Under the pieces are notes generated by a model. That model searched no databases. It was not told the DNA's origin and worked only from the letters and a program-made list of their open reading frames with translations. Of a stretch of 64,000 bases of DNA, positions 35,522 through 44,495 are shown in pieces. A program made the translations under genes and the position numbers. Source of the DNA: Desulfovibrio sp. TomC (lineage in GTDB: Bacteria; Desulfobacterota; Desulfovibrionia; Desulfovibrionales; Desulfovibrionaceae); assembly GCF_000801335.2 (NCBI RefSeq), contig NZ_JSEH01000007.1:1-64000 (forward strand). The letters run 5' to 3'. Numbering within the stretch: position 1 is the first letter of the stretch; each line of letters begins with the position of its first letter.

Positions 35522-36067
35522 ATGGCCCAGGACGCCCAATACGGCAGCCAGCGCTTTCTCACGTTGACCCTCGGGGACGAGCTCTTCGCCATCGACATCT
35601 TCTCGGTCCGGGAAATTCTCGACTATACGGATATCACCCGTATCCCCCAGACCCCGGAATACATGCGCGGAGTGGTCAATGTGCGCGGCAGCGCCGTTCC
35701 TGTCGTCGATTTACGGATGAAATTCGGTTTGGGACAGGTTGAACGCACGCTCAACACGCGCATTGTCATCGTGGAAATCAAGAAGGACGACACCCTGTCG
35801 GTCATGGGCGCCCTGGCCGATTCGGTCAAGGAAGTCCTGGAACTGGAAACCGACCGCATTGATCCGCCGCCGCGCATGGGAGCCGCAGTCCGGGCCGATT
35901 TCATCCGAGGCATCGGCAAACATGGCGAGCGGTTTCTACTGGTCCTTGACGTCGACAAGGTCTTCTCCAGCGACGAGGTCCAGGATCTGTCCCGCATGAT
36001 GGGGGATGCAACGCAGCCACCCCCAGAAGCGACGCCAACCGGATCGGACGAAGATTTTTTCCGGTAG
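35522..36067 (+). CDS. cheW: Chemotaxis coupling protein
   Basis: A CheW of 181 residues that joins receptor and kinase. [23 protein letters not shown] and the [18 protein letters not shown] core are typical, as is [23 protein letters not shown] 20-residue Pro/acidic tail is an addition. AAAGGGAG lies upstream of ATG 35522. It is the first gene of a five-gene chemosensory operon; 230 bp upstream hold its promoter, which I could not identify with confidence. Confidence 0.94.
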   Translation: MAQDAQYGSQRFLTLTLGDELFAIDIFSVREILDYTDITRIPQTPEYMRGVVNVRGSAVPVVDLRMKFGLGQVERTLNTRIVIVEIKKDDTLSVMGALADSVKEVLELETDRIDPPPRMGAAVRADFIRGIGKHGERFLLVLDVDKVFSSDEVQDLSRMMGDATQPPPEATPTGSDEDFFR

Positions 36068-36191
36068 CATTCCCGCCGGCCCGTGCCAGCGAGGCCCAAT
36101 CGGCGACATCGCCAATGGACGCCAGCCTTGCTGGGTACGCTTGCCCCAATGGATGAGACTCTCGTTTACAACACGAACCTGGAAGTGCGTG

Positions 36192-38285
36192 ATGTTTCGA
36201 AATCGTGGTCTTGCCTTCAAACTTGGATCGGGATTCGCCCTGCTGATTGTCTTCAGCATCACTATATCCGTCATTTCCTATCTGAGCCTTGGGGATATGC
36301 TGTCACGCGTTGACAAAACGGACACCGTCAACACCATCAGCGACGGCGTTACCAATGCCCGGCTGGATATGCTTTACTTCGTCAACTACAAAGATGCGTC
36401 CAAGCTCGACAGTTTTCGCAAACATCTTGGAAATGCCCGGGAGAGCGCCCAAACTCTCAAGCGATCTCTGAAAGATCCGAAAAATATCGAACGCATGGAA
36501 AACTTTGTAGCGGCGGCTACTGCCTATGAGACCGGACTTTCACGCTATCTTGAGAGTGAAAAGAATCGAGAGGAAACGTTGAAGGTCGTTGTCGAATCCG
36601 CCAACTCCCTGCAAAAAGTCACTGAAGAACTTATCAACCGGCTGAGCGAACAGCAAAAAAAGACTTCTGATTCCGGCAGTGAGAATATAAACCGGCTCGG
36701 GAGCCTTCGCAGCAAGCTCGATGCCATTGAGCAACAGTTTCTGCGCGCCCGGATCGAGGTGCTGTATTATCTGTGGCGCGGCGACAAGACGCGCATGGAC
36801 GCCGCCCACTCCATCCTTGACAAGCTCGTGGCCGTCTCCCGCGAAACATCTCCCCTGCTGACCACCGCCGAAGATCGGACCCTCATGGCCGAACTGGTAT
36901 CCAAAGCCGAGGCCTACAAAAACCGGATGGACGGTTTTGTCCAGGCGGCGGATGCCCAGGCGGCCGTGGTCAAGGACATGGCTGCCGCTGCCGACAAGGC
37001 CGGCAAGATGGCTGACGAAGCCGTGGAATCCCAAAAAGCCAGCATGGCCGACGAAGCCCGCCTGGCCAATCTGGAAAGCCTCGGCGTTTCGGCCGCAGCT
37101 GTGCTGCTTGGCATCCTGTTCGCCGTCCTCATCACCCGGGGCATCCTGCGTGGCATCCGTGGCGCCATCACCGTGGCCGAGGCCGTCTCCCACGGCGATC
37201 TCGACGTGGACGTGGTCATCGACAGCCGCGACGAAATCGGCACGCTGCTTGCCGCCATGGAGCGCATGATTGCGGCCGAACGCATGGCCGCCGCCGTGGC
37301 CGGCAGCCTGGCCGACGGCGACCTGAGCGTTGCCGTCACGCCCCGGTCGGACAAAGACGTTTTGTTGCGTAGTATGCTTGAAATGATTGAACGCCTGCGC
37401 GACGTGGTGGGTGAGGTGCAATCCGGAGCCGAAAATGTCGCCTCGGGCAGCGAGGAAATGAGCGCCTCGGCTGAGTCGCTTTCCCAGGGGGCCACCGAAC
37501 AGGCCTCGGCCGTGGAAGAATCCTCCTCAGCCATGGAAGAAATGGCCTCCAGCATCAGCCAGAACGCCGACAACGCCAGCCAGACCGAATCCATCGCCAT
37601 CAAGGCTGCCGGCGACGCCCGTGAATCCGGCCAGGCCGTGACCCAGGCCGTGGCCGCCATGAAGGAAATCGCCGGCAAGATCTCGATTATCGAGGAAATC
37701 GCCCGGCAAACCGACCTGCTGGCCTTAAATGCCGCGGTGGAAGCGGCCCGGGCCGGCGAACACGGCCGGGGTTTTGCCGTGGTTGCCGCCGAAGTCCGCA
37801 AACTGGCCGAACGCAGTCAGGCGGCGGCCTCGGAAATCACCCAACTGTCGCGCTCCTCCACCAGCGTGGCCGAACGGGCCGGGGAGCTGCTTGGCAAACT
37901 CGTCCCGGACATCCAGCGCACCGCCGATCTCGTCCAGGAAATAAACGCCGCCAGCCAGGAACAATCCACCGGCTCATCCCAGGTCAACAAGGCCCTGCAG
38001 CAACTCGATCAAGTCATCCAGCAAAATGCCTCGGCCTCCGAGGAACTGGCCTCCACTTCCGAGGAGCTCTCCGCCCAGGCCGAACAACTCCAAGCCAGCA
38101 TCTCCTATTTCCGCCTCGACAACACGGCACGCCCGACCTCGCTCCGTCCCAAGGCCGTAACAGGCCCCAAACGCGCCAAGCCGGCCCCGGCGCGCCCCAC
38201 CGCGAGGCCTTCGGGACAAAAAACCAAGGCTGCCGCCCTATCCATCGACATGGAGGGTGAAGATGAGCAGTTTGAGCGCTTTTAA
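36192..38285 (+). CDS. Methyl-accepting chemotaxis receptor with long helical sensor
   Basis: 697 residues. TM1 at about 10-32, a periplasmic all-helical region of about 260 residues ([14 protein letters not shown], then [14 protein letters not shown]) that looks like a helical bimodular (HBM) sensor, TM2 at about 300-320, two HAMP-like units ([19 protein letters not shown] and [17 protein letters not shown]), then the signalling hairpin ([36 protein letters not shown]). HBM domains in known receptors bind organic acids, but the ligand here is unknown. There is no C-terminal CheR-tether pentapeptide. ATG 36192 has GGAAG upstream. Confidence 0.9.
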   Translation: MFRNRGLAFKLGSGFALLIVFSITISVISYLSLGDMLSRVDKTDTVNTISDGVTNARLDMLYFVNYKDASKLDSFRKHLGNARESAQTLKRSLKDPKNIERMENFVAAATAYETGLSRYLESEKNREETLKVVVESANSLQKVTEELINRLSEQQKKTSDSGSENINRLGSLRSKLDAIEQQFLRARIEVLYYLWRGDKTRMDAAHSILDKLVAVSRETSPLLTTAEDRTLMAELVSKAEAYKNRMDGFVQAADAQAAVVKDMAAAADKAGKMADEAVESQKASMADEARLANLESLGVSAAAVLLGILFAVLITRGILRGIRGAITVAEAVSHGDLDVDVVIDSRDEIGTLLAAMERMIAAERMAAAVAGSLADGDLSVAVTPRSDKDVLLRSMLEMIERLRDVVGEVQSGAENVASGSEEMSASAESLSQGATEQASAVEESSSAMEEMASSISQNADNASQTESIAIKAAGDARESGQAVTQAVAAMKEIAGKISIIEEIARQTDLLALNAAVEAARAGEHGRGFAVVAAEVRKLAERSQAAASEITQLSRSSTSVAERAGELLGKLVPDIQRTADLVQEINAASQEQSTGSSQVNKALQQLDQVIQQNASASEELASTSEELSAQAEQLQASISYFRLDNTARPTSLRPKAVTGPKRAKPAPARPTARPSGQKTKAAALSIDMEGEDEQFERF

Positions 38286-38338
38286 AACACCGGACCATAA
38301 CGCCGCAGTGGCGACAGCGGACGTCATGGAGGCAGCCC

Positions 38339-40504
38339 ATGTCGGATTTTGATCCGTCCATTGGACTTTATGTCGAGGAGACCCGGGAACTGCTGGGCGA
38401 ACTTGAGCGCGGTCTGCTTGAACTGGAAACCAGTCCCGGCGATGCGGAACGGCTGGACGCCTGCTTTCGGGCCATGCACACCATCAAGGGCGGCGGCGCG
38501 ATGTTCGGTTTCGACGAAATATCCCGCTTCACCCACGATGTCGAAACCGTCCTGGACCGGGTGCGCTCCGGCGAACTGCCCATGACCAAAGAGCTTTTGA
38601 CCCTGACTCTGGAGGCCAAGGACCATATTCTGTCCCTGCTCGAAGCGCCCAGGGACAGCGCGGGGACGGAGTTGCGCGCAGCCTCCGATGCCCTGCTCGC
38701 CTCCTTTGCCGCCTACCTGCCTGCCGGCAGCCACGCAGCCGAAGCTGCCGAAGCTGCCAAAACCGCCCAGCATGTTCACCTGCCGAGCGAAACCGATATC
38801 TATGCCTGTCCGTCCCTATCCGGCCCCCCCGGCATCTACTGGGTGCGGCTTCGCCCTGCGCCGGCCATGTTGCATACCGGCAACGATCCTGTTCGTCTGC
38901 TGGCAGAAATGGACACCATGGGCCTGATACGCGTCCTACGTCACGGTCCCATCCCTGGCCTCGACGAAGCCGACTACGACCCCGAGGCCGTTTATGGCGT
39001 TTTCGACCTGCTTGTATGTACCCCCTGCAGCAGCGAAAGCCTGCGGGATGTCTTCATCTTCGTGGAAGGCGATTCCGATGTCTCCATCCACCGCGTATAC
39101 ACCGGCACCCTTCGCAGCAGCGACCTTGACGAACTGTTGGCAACGCTCATCGGTCAGGATGCAACCGACAGCGACACGGTCCGCCGCCACCTGGAGGCCG
39201 CTTTTGCCGCCAAGGCAGCAGTTATCGAAACCGCTAAGCTCAAAGCCCAGACGCAAAATATCCAGCACGACCCGGGCAAACCCGCTCCTGCGCGACAGCC
39301 TGCAGCGGCCGCTGCGGCCACCTTGCGCGTGGACGCCGGCCGGCTGGACAGTCTGGTGAGCATGGTCGGTGAACTGGTCATCCTGCAATCCCGTTTGCGG
39401 CAGGCCGCCAAGGCCCGGGACCTGACCACCGTGACCGAGGTGGATGAGGATCTTGAGCGCCTGACCGACAACCTGCGTGATGTGGCCCTGGGCCTTCGCA
39501 TGCTGCCCATCGGCTCGGTGTTCAGCCAGTTCACCCGGCTGACCCGCGATCTGGCCGAGAGTCTCGGCAAGGACGTGGAATTCGTGGCCCATGGCGGCGA
39601 AACCGAGTTGGACAAGACTGTGATTGACCGCATCAAGGACCCGCTCGTCCATCTGCTGCGCAACAGTCTTGACCATGGCCTGGAGCCGCCCGCCGACCGG
39701 GAGGCTGCCGGCAAGACCCGGCGTGGACGCATTACTCTCTCGGCCGCGCACTCGGCCGGCAATGTGGTCATCACCATTGCCGACGACGGGCACGGCATTG
39801 ATCCGGCGATCGTGCGCCGCAAGGCCATCGAGCGCGGGCTGATCGCCGCGGACGCCGAACCCACGGAAAAAGAACTCCTCGACTGTATCTTCATGCCGGG
39901 CTTTTCCACCGCCGCCACAGTGTCCGACGTGTCCGGCCGGGGCGTGGGCATGGATGTGGTCAAACGCAACATCGAGGCCCTTCGCGGCACCGTCGAACTC
40001 GACAGCGTTCTGGGCAAAGGGACCACCGTTACCATCCGGCTGCCCCTGACCCTGGCCATCATCGACGGCTTCAACGTCATGGTGGGCGGCGATTCCTTCA
40101 TCGTCCCCCTGGTCAACCTGCGGGGCTTCCAGGAACGGTTCGTGGCCAATGCGGTGCGCACGGTGGAAACCCTGGAACGTATGGGTGAAATGGTGCCGGT
40201 GGTCAGCCTGCGCCGGCTGTTTGCCGTTCCCGGTGAGCAACCAGGTTACGAACGGGTGGTCATGACCGAGACCGAAGGCGAGATGGTGGGGTTTTGCGTG
40301 GATCGGGTCATCGGCCGGCAACAGGCCGTCATCAAGAGCCTGGACGACTGCTACCGCCATCTCAAGTGGATTTCCGGCACAACCATCAATGGGGACGGCA
40401 GCATCTCGCTTATCCTCGATGTCCCCCAACTCGTCCGATTCGTGCGCGCTCGTGAAGAGAGCCGCTTGCATGGAAGCGAACCCTTTCGTACACTCCCGCA
40501 GTAG
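38339..40504 (+). CDS. cheA: Chemotaxis histidine kinase
   Basis: 721 residues. P1/HPt domain with the phosphorylated His at residue 47 (FRAMHTIKGGGAMFG), a central region of about 150 residues (VFDLLVCTPCSSESLRDVFIFVEGD) not of the E. coli P2 type, a P3 dimerisation segment (about 325-385, VDAGRLDSLVSMVGELVILQSRL), P4 HATPase (HLLRNSLDHG, DDGHGID, GRGVGMDVV) and a CheW-like P5 end. It should phosphorylate the CheY at 40851. cheR and cheB are not in the cluster. Confidence 0.94.
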   Translation: MSDFDPSIGLYVEETRELLGELERGLLELETSPGDAERLDACFRAMHTIKGGGAMFGFDEISRFTHDVETVLDRVRSGELPMTKELLTLTLEAKDHILSLLEAPRDSAGTELRAASDALLASFAAYLPAGSHAAEAAEAAKTAQHVHLPSETDIYACPSLSGPPGIYWVRLRPAPAMLHTGNDPVRLLAEMDTMGLIRVLRHGPIPGLDEADYDPEAVYGVFDLLVCTPCSSESLRDVFIFVEGDSDVSIHRVYTGTLRSSDLDELLATLIGQDATDSDTVRRHLEAAFAAKAAVIETAKLKAQTQNIQHDPGKPAPARQPAAAAAATLRVDAGRLDSLVSMVGELVILQSRLRQAAKARDLTTVTEVDEDLERLTDNLRDVALGLRMLPIGSVFSQFTRLTRDLAESLGKDVEFVAHGGETELDKTVIDRIKDPLVHLLRNSLDHGLEPPADREAAGKTRRGRITLSAAHSAGNVVITIADDGHGIDPAIVRRKAIERGLIAADAEPTEKELLDCIFMPGFSTAATVSDVSGRGVGMDVVKRNIEALRGTVELDSVLGKGTTVTIRLPLTLAIIDGFNVMVGGDSFIVPLVNLRGFQERFVANAVRTVETLERMGEMVPVVSLRRLFAVPGEQPGYERVVMTETEGEMVGFCVDRVIGRQQAVIKSLDDCYRHLKWISGTTINGDGSISLILDVPQLVRFVRAREESRLHGSEPFRTLPQ

Positions 40505-40525
40505 GCGGGTTTTCGAGGAGTGGCC

Positions 40526-40858
40526 ATGGAACTGACCCAACGCACGGACGGCACAAGGCTCGTCCTTGGCATTGCCGGAAAATGCAGTGTGGAACACGCT
40601 GCCGCCCTGCGAGACGCCCTGCTGGCAGCACTGGCCACGGCCCCAAACCTGGCCCTTGATATTTCTGCAGTCGAAGAAGCTGACATCACCTTCCTGCAAC
40701 TGCTGCTGTCCACGGCGATCACCCTGGAACAAAACGGCGGCGTCCTGACCCGCCACGGCCCCGTATCCCAGGCAGCCCTAGCAGCCGCCCGGGTCTCAGG
40801 ATTCATGCAAACGCCCCAACTCACAAACTTTTTTTCCGATGAGGGACGAAATGGCTAA
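40526..40858 (+). CDS. STAS-domain protein of chemosensory cluster
   Basis: 110 residues, one STAS domain. ATG 40526 has GAGGAG 5 bp upstream, better than the GTG two codons earlier. The segment LDISAVEEADITFLQLLLS aligns with the SpoIIAA loop, but the usual phospho-Ser position appears as Thr in DIT, so phosphorylation is uncertain. It overlaps cheY by 8 bp. A STAS protein between cheA and cheY points to an output other than, or in addition to, flagellar switching. Confidence 0.82.
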   Translation: MELTQRTDGTRLVLGIAGKCSVEHAAALRDALLAALATAPNLALDISAVEEADITFLQLLLSTAITLEQNGGVLTRHGPVSQAALAAARVSGFMQTPQLTNFFSDEGRNG

Positions 40859-41213
40859 GCGTATCATGACTGTGGATGATTCGGCCAGCGTCAGGCAAAT
40901 GGTGGCCTTTACGCTGAAAAAGGAAGGCTACGACGTCATCGAAGCTTGTGACGGCAAAGATGCCTTATCCAAACTCACCGGCACCATTGACATGGTCCTC
41001 ACCGACCTCAATATGCCCAATCTTGACGGCATCGGTCTGATCAAGGGCATTCGGGCTCAGGCTGCCTACAAATTTATCCCGGTCGTCATGCTGACCACCG
41101 AATCCCAGGCCGGCAAGAAGGCCGAAGGGAAATCCGCCGGAGCAACCGGTTGGATCGTCAAACCATTCACCCCGGACCAGCTCCTGGCCGTGGTCAAGAA
41201 AGTGCTGCGCTAA
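40851..41213 (+). CDS. cheY: CheY-type response regulator
   Basis: 120 residues, one receiver domain. DD near the start (MTVDDSASVR), the phospho-Asp in VLTDLNMPNLDG, Thr in VMLTTES and Lys in WIVKPFTPDQL. GAGGGACGAA precedes ATG 40851. As the last gene of the operon, it is the likely phosphate acceptor for CheA. A terminator begins 23 bp after the stop. Confidence 0.93.
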   Translation: MAKRIMTVDDSASVRQMVAFTLKKEGYDVIEACDGKDALSKLTGTIDMVLTDLNMPNLDGIGLIKGIRAQAAYKFIPVVMLTTESQAGKKAEGKSAGATGWIVKPFTPDQLLAVVKKVLR

Positions 41214-41235
41214 CCCGCGTCCGCCCGAAACCATG

Positions 41236-41260
41236 GCCCCGGCTCGTCCGGGGCTTTTTT
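41236..41260 (+). terminator. Rho-independent terminator of chemosensory operon
   Basis: GCCCCGG/CCGGGGC stem with a 5-base loop, followed directly by six T. Confidence 0.9.
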
Positions 41261-41304
41261 ATGTGCCCCTGATTATCCCTTCTGTCCGTCAGCCATGCCG
41301 AAAC

Positions 41305-41335
41305 AAAAAGGCCCGGCGGTTAACCGGGCCTTTTT
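41305..41335 (-). terminator. Terminator downstream of tRNA-His (bidirectional)
   Basis: Perfect 12-bp stem (AAAAAGGCCCGG / CCGGGCCTTTTT) with a 7-base loop. The A and T runs give a T-tract on both strands, so it can stop the tRNA transcript on minus and any read-through from cheY on plus. Confidence 0.9.
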
Positions 41336-41348
41336 CAAGGAAAATTAC

Positions 41349-41425
41349 TGGGGTGACTGATGGGGCTCGAACCCACGACAACCAGGGCCACAACCTGGGA
41401 CTCTACCAACTGAGCTACAGCCACC
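41349..41425 (-). tRNA. tRNA-His (anticodon GTG)
   Basis: The minus strand folds as a full cloverleaf: acceptor GTGGCTG/CAGTCAC, anticodon stem CCAGG/CCTGG with loop TTGTGGC and anticodon GTG, T-arm GTGGG-TTCGAGC-CCCAT. The base before G1 is G (the G-1 of histidine tRNAs), the discriminator is C73, and CCA is encoded. Confidence 0.97.
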
Positions 41426-41442
41426 ACTGACGAAGAAGGAGG

Positions 41443-41471
41443 TATTTAACCAGCAGCCGGTTCATTGTCAA
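41443..41471 (-). promoter_or_regulatory. Sigma-70 promoter of tRNA-His
   Basis: On the minus strand: TTGACA (41466-41471), 17-bp spacer, TAAATA (41443-41448). The -35 is consensus. Transcription should start a few bases before the mature tRNA end. Confidence 0.85.
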
Positions 41472-41578
41472 CAGGTTTTTCCCTCACTTGCCCAAAAGGG
41501 CCGGCCGCGCTATCGTTGCTTGGCAAGCGACCCCGCCGTTTCTTGCCACTCCTACCCAAACCAGCTAAGGATCGTTTT

Positions 41579-42829
41579 ATGGATAAACTGCTCATCCGGG
41601 GCGGCAAGCCCCTTCATGGTCCCATCCGGGTCAGCGGCTCGAAAAACGCCGCCCTGCCCATCCTCCTTGCCGCGCCGCTGCTCACCAAGCAGGCTGTGGT
41701 CCACAATGTGCCCCGCCTGCGCGACATCCATACCACCCTCAAACTCAACGACATCCTCGGCTGTCCCTCCACCTTCGAGGGCAATACCGTCACCATGGAA
41801 CCGTCCACGACGTTAAATCCGGAGGCCCCCTACGATCTGGTGCGCACCATGCGCGCCTCGGTGCTCGTCCTTGGTCCGCTTCTGGCCCGCACCGGCCACG
41901 CCCGGGTCGCCCTGCCCGGCGGCTGCGCCATTGGCGCCCGGCCGGTCAACCTGCACCTGACCGCCCTGGAAAAGATGGGAGCCACCTTCACCCTGGAGGC
42001 CGGCTATATCGAAGGCCGTTGCGACGGCCTGACCGGGGCGGATATCATTTTCGACTTCCCGACCGTCGGCGGCACGGAAAACCTGCTCATGGCCGCCAGT
42101 CTGGCCCAGGGCACAACGGTCCTGGAAAATGCCGCCCGTGAGCCGGAAGTGGCTGATCTGGCCGATTTCCTTAACGCCATGGGGGCCAGGATCACCGGGC
42201 ACGGCACCTCGGTCATCACCATTGAGGGCGTTCCAAGCCTTGGCGGCGGCGTCTACAGCGTCATGCCCGATCGCATCGAAGCCGCCACCTACATGATCGC
42301 GGCAGCCATCACCGATGGCGAACTGCGCCTGGAGTGCTGCCCGTTTATGGAACTCGACGCCGTGGTCTCCAAGCTTAGGGAGATGGGCGTTGCCATCGAG
42401 GCCACCAATGCCGGCGTGGTGGTGCGCCGCCGCGAACAGCTCATTGGCGTGGATGTGGCAACCCAGCCCTATCCCGGTTTTCCCACCGACGTACAGGCGC
42501 AGATCATGTCGCTTATGTGCGTGGCCATGGGGTCCAGCTCCATCCGCGAAACCATTTTCGAAAACCGCTTCATGCATGTCCAGGAACTGGTCCGCCTGGG
42601 CGCGCAGGTCCGCACCTCCTCCCAGACCGCCTTTATCCGGGGAGCCAAGGGCCTCACCGGCGCGCCGGTCATGGCCTCCGATCTGCGGGCCAGCGCCTCG
42701 CTGGTCCTGGCTGGTCTGGCCGCCCAGGGCGAGACGCTCATTCAGCGCGTGTACCATCTGGATCGGGGCTATGAGGCCATGGAAGTGAAACTTCGTAACG
42801 TCGGGGCGGATATCGAGCGCATTGCCTGA
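41579..42829 (+). CDS. murA: UDP-N-acetylglucosamine 1-carboxyvinyltransferase
   Basis: 416 residues, the first dedicated step of peptidoglycan synthesis: transfers enolpyruvate from PEP to UDP-GlcNAc. [10 protein letters not shown] carries the conserved Lys-Asn, and [15 protein letters not shown] contains the catalytic Cys that fosfomycin attacks. ATG 41579 follows CTAAGGA; the in-frame extension upstream overlaps the tRNA-His promoter and is rejected. The enzyme is cytoplasmic. Confidence 0.96.
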   Translation: MDKLLIRGGKPLHGPIRVSGSKNAALPILLAAPLLTKQAVVHNVPRLRDIHTTLKLNDILGCPSTFEGNTVTMEPSTTLNPEAPYDLVRTMRASVLVLGPLLARTGHARVALPGGCAIGARPVNLHLTALEKMGATFTLEAGYIEGRCDGLTGADIIFDFPTVGGTENLLMAASLAQGTTVLENAAREPEVADLADFLNAMGARITGHGTSVITIEGVPSLGGGVYSVMPDRIEAATYMIAAAITDGELRLECCPFMELDAVVSKLREMGVAIEATNAGVVVRRREQLIGVDVATQPYPGFPTDVQAQIMSLMCVAMGSSSIRETIFENRFMHVQELVRLGAQVRTSSQTAFIRGAKGLTGAPVMASDLRASASLVLAGLAAQGETLIQRVYHLDRGYEAMEVKLRNVGADIERIA

Positions 42830-42849
42830 CATCCGCCACGGAGGTCGCC

Positions 42850-43236
42850 ATGCCGTCAGTTTTTCGTGCCTTGGTTGTTATCGCCTGCCTGGCTCTGGCC
42901 GGGCCGGCCCAGGCCTACGGCCTTTTCTCCTGTGTGGACGCCGCCGGCCATGAGGTCTGCGTCATCGACACCGGAACGGCCACCGACATCGTGCCCAGCC
43001 AGCTCTGCAACGCCTCCTGCCCGCCTTGCGCCGGCCGCTGCGATGCGGCCAGGCGTTACGAGGGCCAGGCCGGACACTGGCAGAAAGGCTGGCAGGTGGC
43101 CCCGGGCATTGACGGCAACAACCGCATGGTTCCCGGGGCAGGTCCCCAGGAAGATGCCCGGACCATCCTGAACGAAGGGCTGGTTGCGCCCCAGTCGCCG
43201 CCGGTGCTGCCGCCGTCGGGCTACACCGGCTCTTGA
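42850..43236 (+). CDS. Small exported Cys-rich protein, unknown
   Basis: 128 residues. ATG 42850 follows GGAGG 5 bp upstream. A clear signal peptide ends at GPAQA (about residue 22). The first half of the mature part has eight Cys (FSCVD, EVCVI, QLCNASCPPCAGRC is the densest part), suggesting disulfides in the periplasm. The C-terminal half is Pro/Gly-rich. I do not recognise it. It lies 20 bp after murA. Its stop codon forms part of the -35 box of the next promoter. Confidence 0.72.
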   Translation: MPSVFRALVVIACLALAGPAQAYGLFSCVDAAGHEVCVIDTGTATDIVPSQLCNASCPPCAGRCDAARRYEGQAGHWQKGWQVAPGIDGNNRMVPGAGPQEDARTILNEGLVAPQSPPVLPPSGYTGS

Positions 43237-43261
43237 CGGGCCGCCCGGTTTGCGCTTAGAT
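43233..43261 (+). promoter_or_regulatory. Sigma-70 promoter of the leader transcript
   Basis: TTGACG (43233-43238), 17-bp spacer, TTAGAT (43256-43261). The expected start point is about 43268, directly before or at the A of the leader-peptide ATG (43269), which would make the leader message leaderless or nearly so. Confidence 0.78.
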
Positions 43262-43268
43262 TCGGCCC

Positions 43269-43367
43269 ATGCAGACTCGTCAGACCGCCACGCGCCTCGC
43301 TTTTTTCGGACCGTATTATTATTACGGCCTTCGCGCTCGCGGCTTGGCGGGTGGTGGGGCCAGATAG
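43269..43367 (+). CDS. Leader peptide with Phe-Phe and four Tyr codons
   Basis: A 32-codon frame: ATG at 43269, stop TAG at 43365-43367. Its middle reads AFFGPYYYYG: Phe codons at 43302-43307 and four consecutive Tyr codons at 43314-43325. Such runs are the sensing device of attenuator leader peptides (as in pheA or his leaders), where scarce charged tRNA stalls the ribosome. There is no clear Shine-Dalgarno, but the promoter predicts a transcript starting at or one base before the ATG. It precedes an aromatic-pathway gene with a terminator between. Too short for routine gene calling. Confidence 0.85.
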   Translation: MQTRQTATRLAFFGPYYYYGLRARGLAGGGAR

Positions 43368-43392
43368 GGCCACACCGCAAAACTCCGCCGAC

Positions 43393-43427
43393 AAGGGCCG
43401 CGGGCAACATGCCCGGCGGCCCTTTTT
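43393..43427 (+). terminator. Attenuator terminator of the aromatic aldolase gene
   Basis: Stem AAGGGCCGC/GCGGCCCTT extended by GGGC/GCCC around AACAT, with one bulged G, followed by TTT (five T in a row in all). An alternative pairing of 43335-43343 (GCTCGCGGC) with 43397-43405 (GCCGCGGGC, one G-U pair) would remove the left arm and act as antiterminator. The arm at 43335 starts 9 bases after the last Tyr codon. Confidence 0.85.
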
Positions 43428-43480
43428 CATAAGCGCTGCCGGGTCCCGGCTCCAGGCGACAACCGCCAGGGAGAACCACC

Positions 43481-44284
43481 ATGACCATCGGCAAATCCAT
43501 CCGTCTTGAGCGCATCATCAACCGCGACACCGGCCGGACCATCATCGTGCCACTCGATCACGGCGTCACCGTCGGTCCCATCGCGGGCATCGCCGACATG
43601 CGCGAGACCGTGACCAACATTGTGGCCGGCGGAGCCAATGCCGTGCTCATGCACAAGGGCGTTGTGCGCTGCGGCCACCGGGCGCGCGGCCGCGACGTCG
43701 GGCTGATCATCCATCTCTCAGCCAGCACCAGCCTGTCCCCCTTCCCCAACGCCAAGACCCTGGTGTGCACGGTGGAAGAAGGCATGCGCCTGGGGGCCGA
43801 CGCCGTCTCGGTCCACGTCAATCTCGGCGACGCCACCGAGGCCCGCATGCTTGACGACATGGGTCGGGTCACCGAGGCGGCCGTGTCCTGGGGCATTCCG
43901 GTGCTGGCCATGATGTACGCCCGGGGGCCGAAGATTTCCAACGAGTTCGACGCCGACGTGGTGGCCCACTGCGCCCGGGTGGGCAACGAGCTTGGGGCCG
44001 ACATCGTCAAAGTGCCCTACACCGGCGACCCGGACAGCTTTGCCAAGGTGGTGGCCGGCTGCTGCGTGCCGGTGGTCATTGCCGGCGGTCCCAAGACCGA
44101 CACCACCCGCGGCTTCCTGACCATGATCGCCGACAGCGTCATGGCCGGCGGCTCCGGCCTGTCTGTTGGCCGCAACATCTTCCAGGACCCGGACCCGGCC
44201 AAACTGCTGGCGGCGGTGACGGCCATTGTGCACGAAGGGAAAAGCGTCGATGCGGCGATGGAGATGCTCGGGCGGGGGGAATAA
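43481..44284 (+). CDS. ADH synthase-like aldolase (DhnA/FbaB family)
   Basis: 267 residues, a class I aldolase of the DhnA/MJ0400 type. The opening [17 protein letters not shown] and the Schiff-base Lys in [13 protein letters not shown] match the family, as does the phosphate site ([26 protein letters not shown]). In archaea and in Desulfovibrio, members make 2-amino-3,7-dideoxy-D-threo-hept-6-ulosonate, the first step of an aromatic amino acid route that bypasses DAHP synthase. The other family role is fructose-bisphosphate aldolase. The Phe/Tyr attenuator upstream strongly favours the aromatic role. The partner AroB'-like gene is not adjacent. GGGAG precedes ATG 43481. Confidence 0.86.
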   Translation: MTIGKSIRLERIINRDTGRTIIVPLDHGVTVGPIAGIADMRETVTNIVAGGANAVLMHKGVVRCGHRARGRDVGLIIHLSASTSLSPFPNAKTLVCTVEEGMRLGADAVSVHVNLGDATEARMLDDMGRVTEAAVSWGIPVLAMMYARGPKISNEFDADVVAHCARVGNELGADIVKVPYTGDPDSFAKVVAGCCVPVVIAGGPKTDTTRGFLTMIADSVMAGGSGLSVGRNIFQDPDPAKLLAAVTAIVHEGKSVDAAMEMLGRGE

Positions 44285-44291
44285 GACGATT

Positions 44292-44326
44292 CCGGGGGCC
44301 TGTGCCATCTGGTCCCAGGCCCCCGG
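44292..44326 (+). terminator. Hairpin after the aldolase gene
   Basis: Perfect 11-bp stem (CCGGGGGCCTG / CAGGCCCCCGG) with a 13-base loop, 7 bp after the stop, followed by ATTT only. A likely but weak intrinsic terminator. Confidence 0.65.
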
Positions 44327-44428
44327 ATTTCACATTGCGGCTTTTGCAACAAAGTACGGACCCGGCCTCTCCCCGTCTTGTCTTCTCCAACTTCAGTTCA
44401 CCGACTGGGCAGTACACCCGGTCAAATC

Positions 44429-44481
44429 AAACGCACCCCAGGTGGGATTCCAAAGGGGTCACCCCTTTGGCCGCCGGAGGC
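44429..44481 (+). repeat. 53-bp hairpin repeat, copy 2
   Basis: Matches 28021-28073 at 52 of 53 bases. Same perfect hairpin core. Like copy 1 it lies between converging genes (aldolase and bioD) and in the same orientation in the window. Confidence 0.85.
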
Positions 44482-44495
44482 TTCTTTCCCTCCCA

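Noticed and set aside
38936-40756. 606-residue frame on minus
   Set aside because: Antisense of cheA; composition is typical of a high-GC shadow frame.
28021-44481. CRISPR array
   Set aside because: The repeat copies are 16 kb apart with no regular spacers or cas genes.
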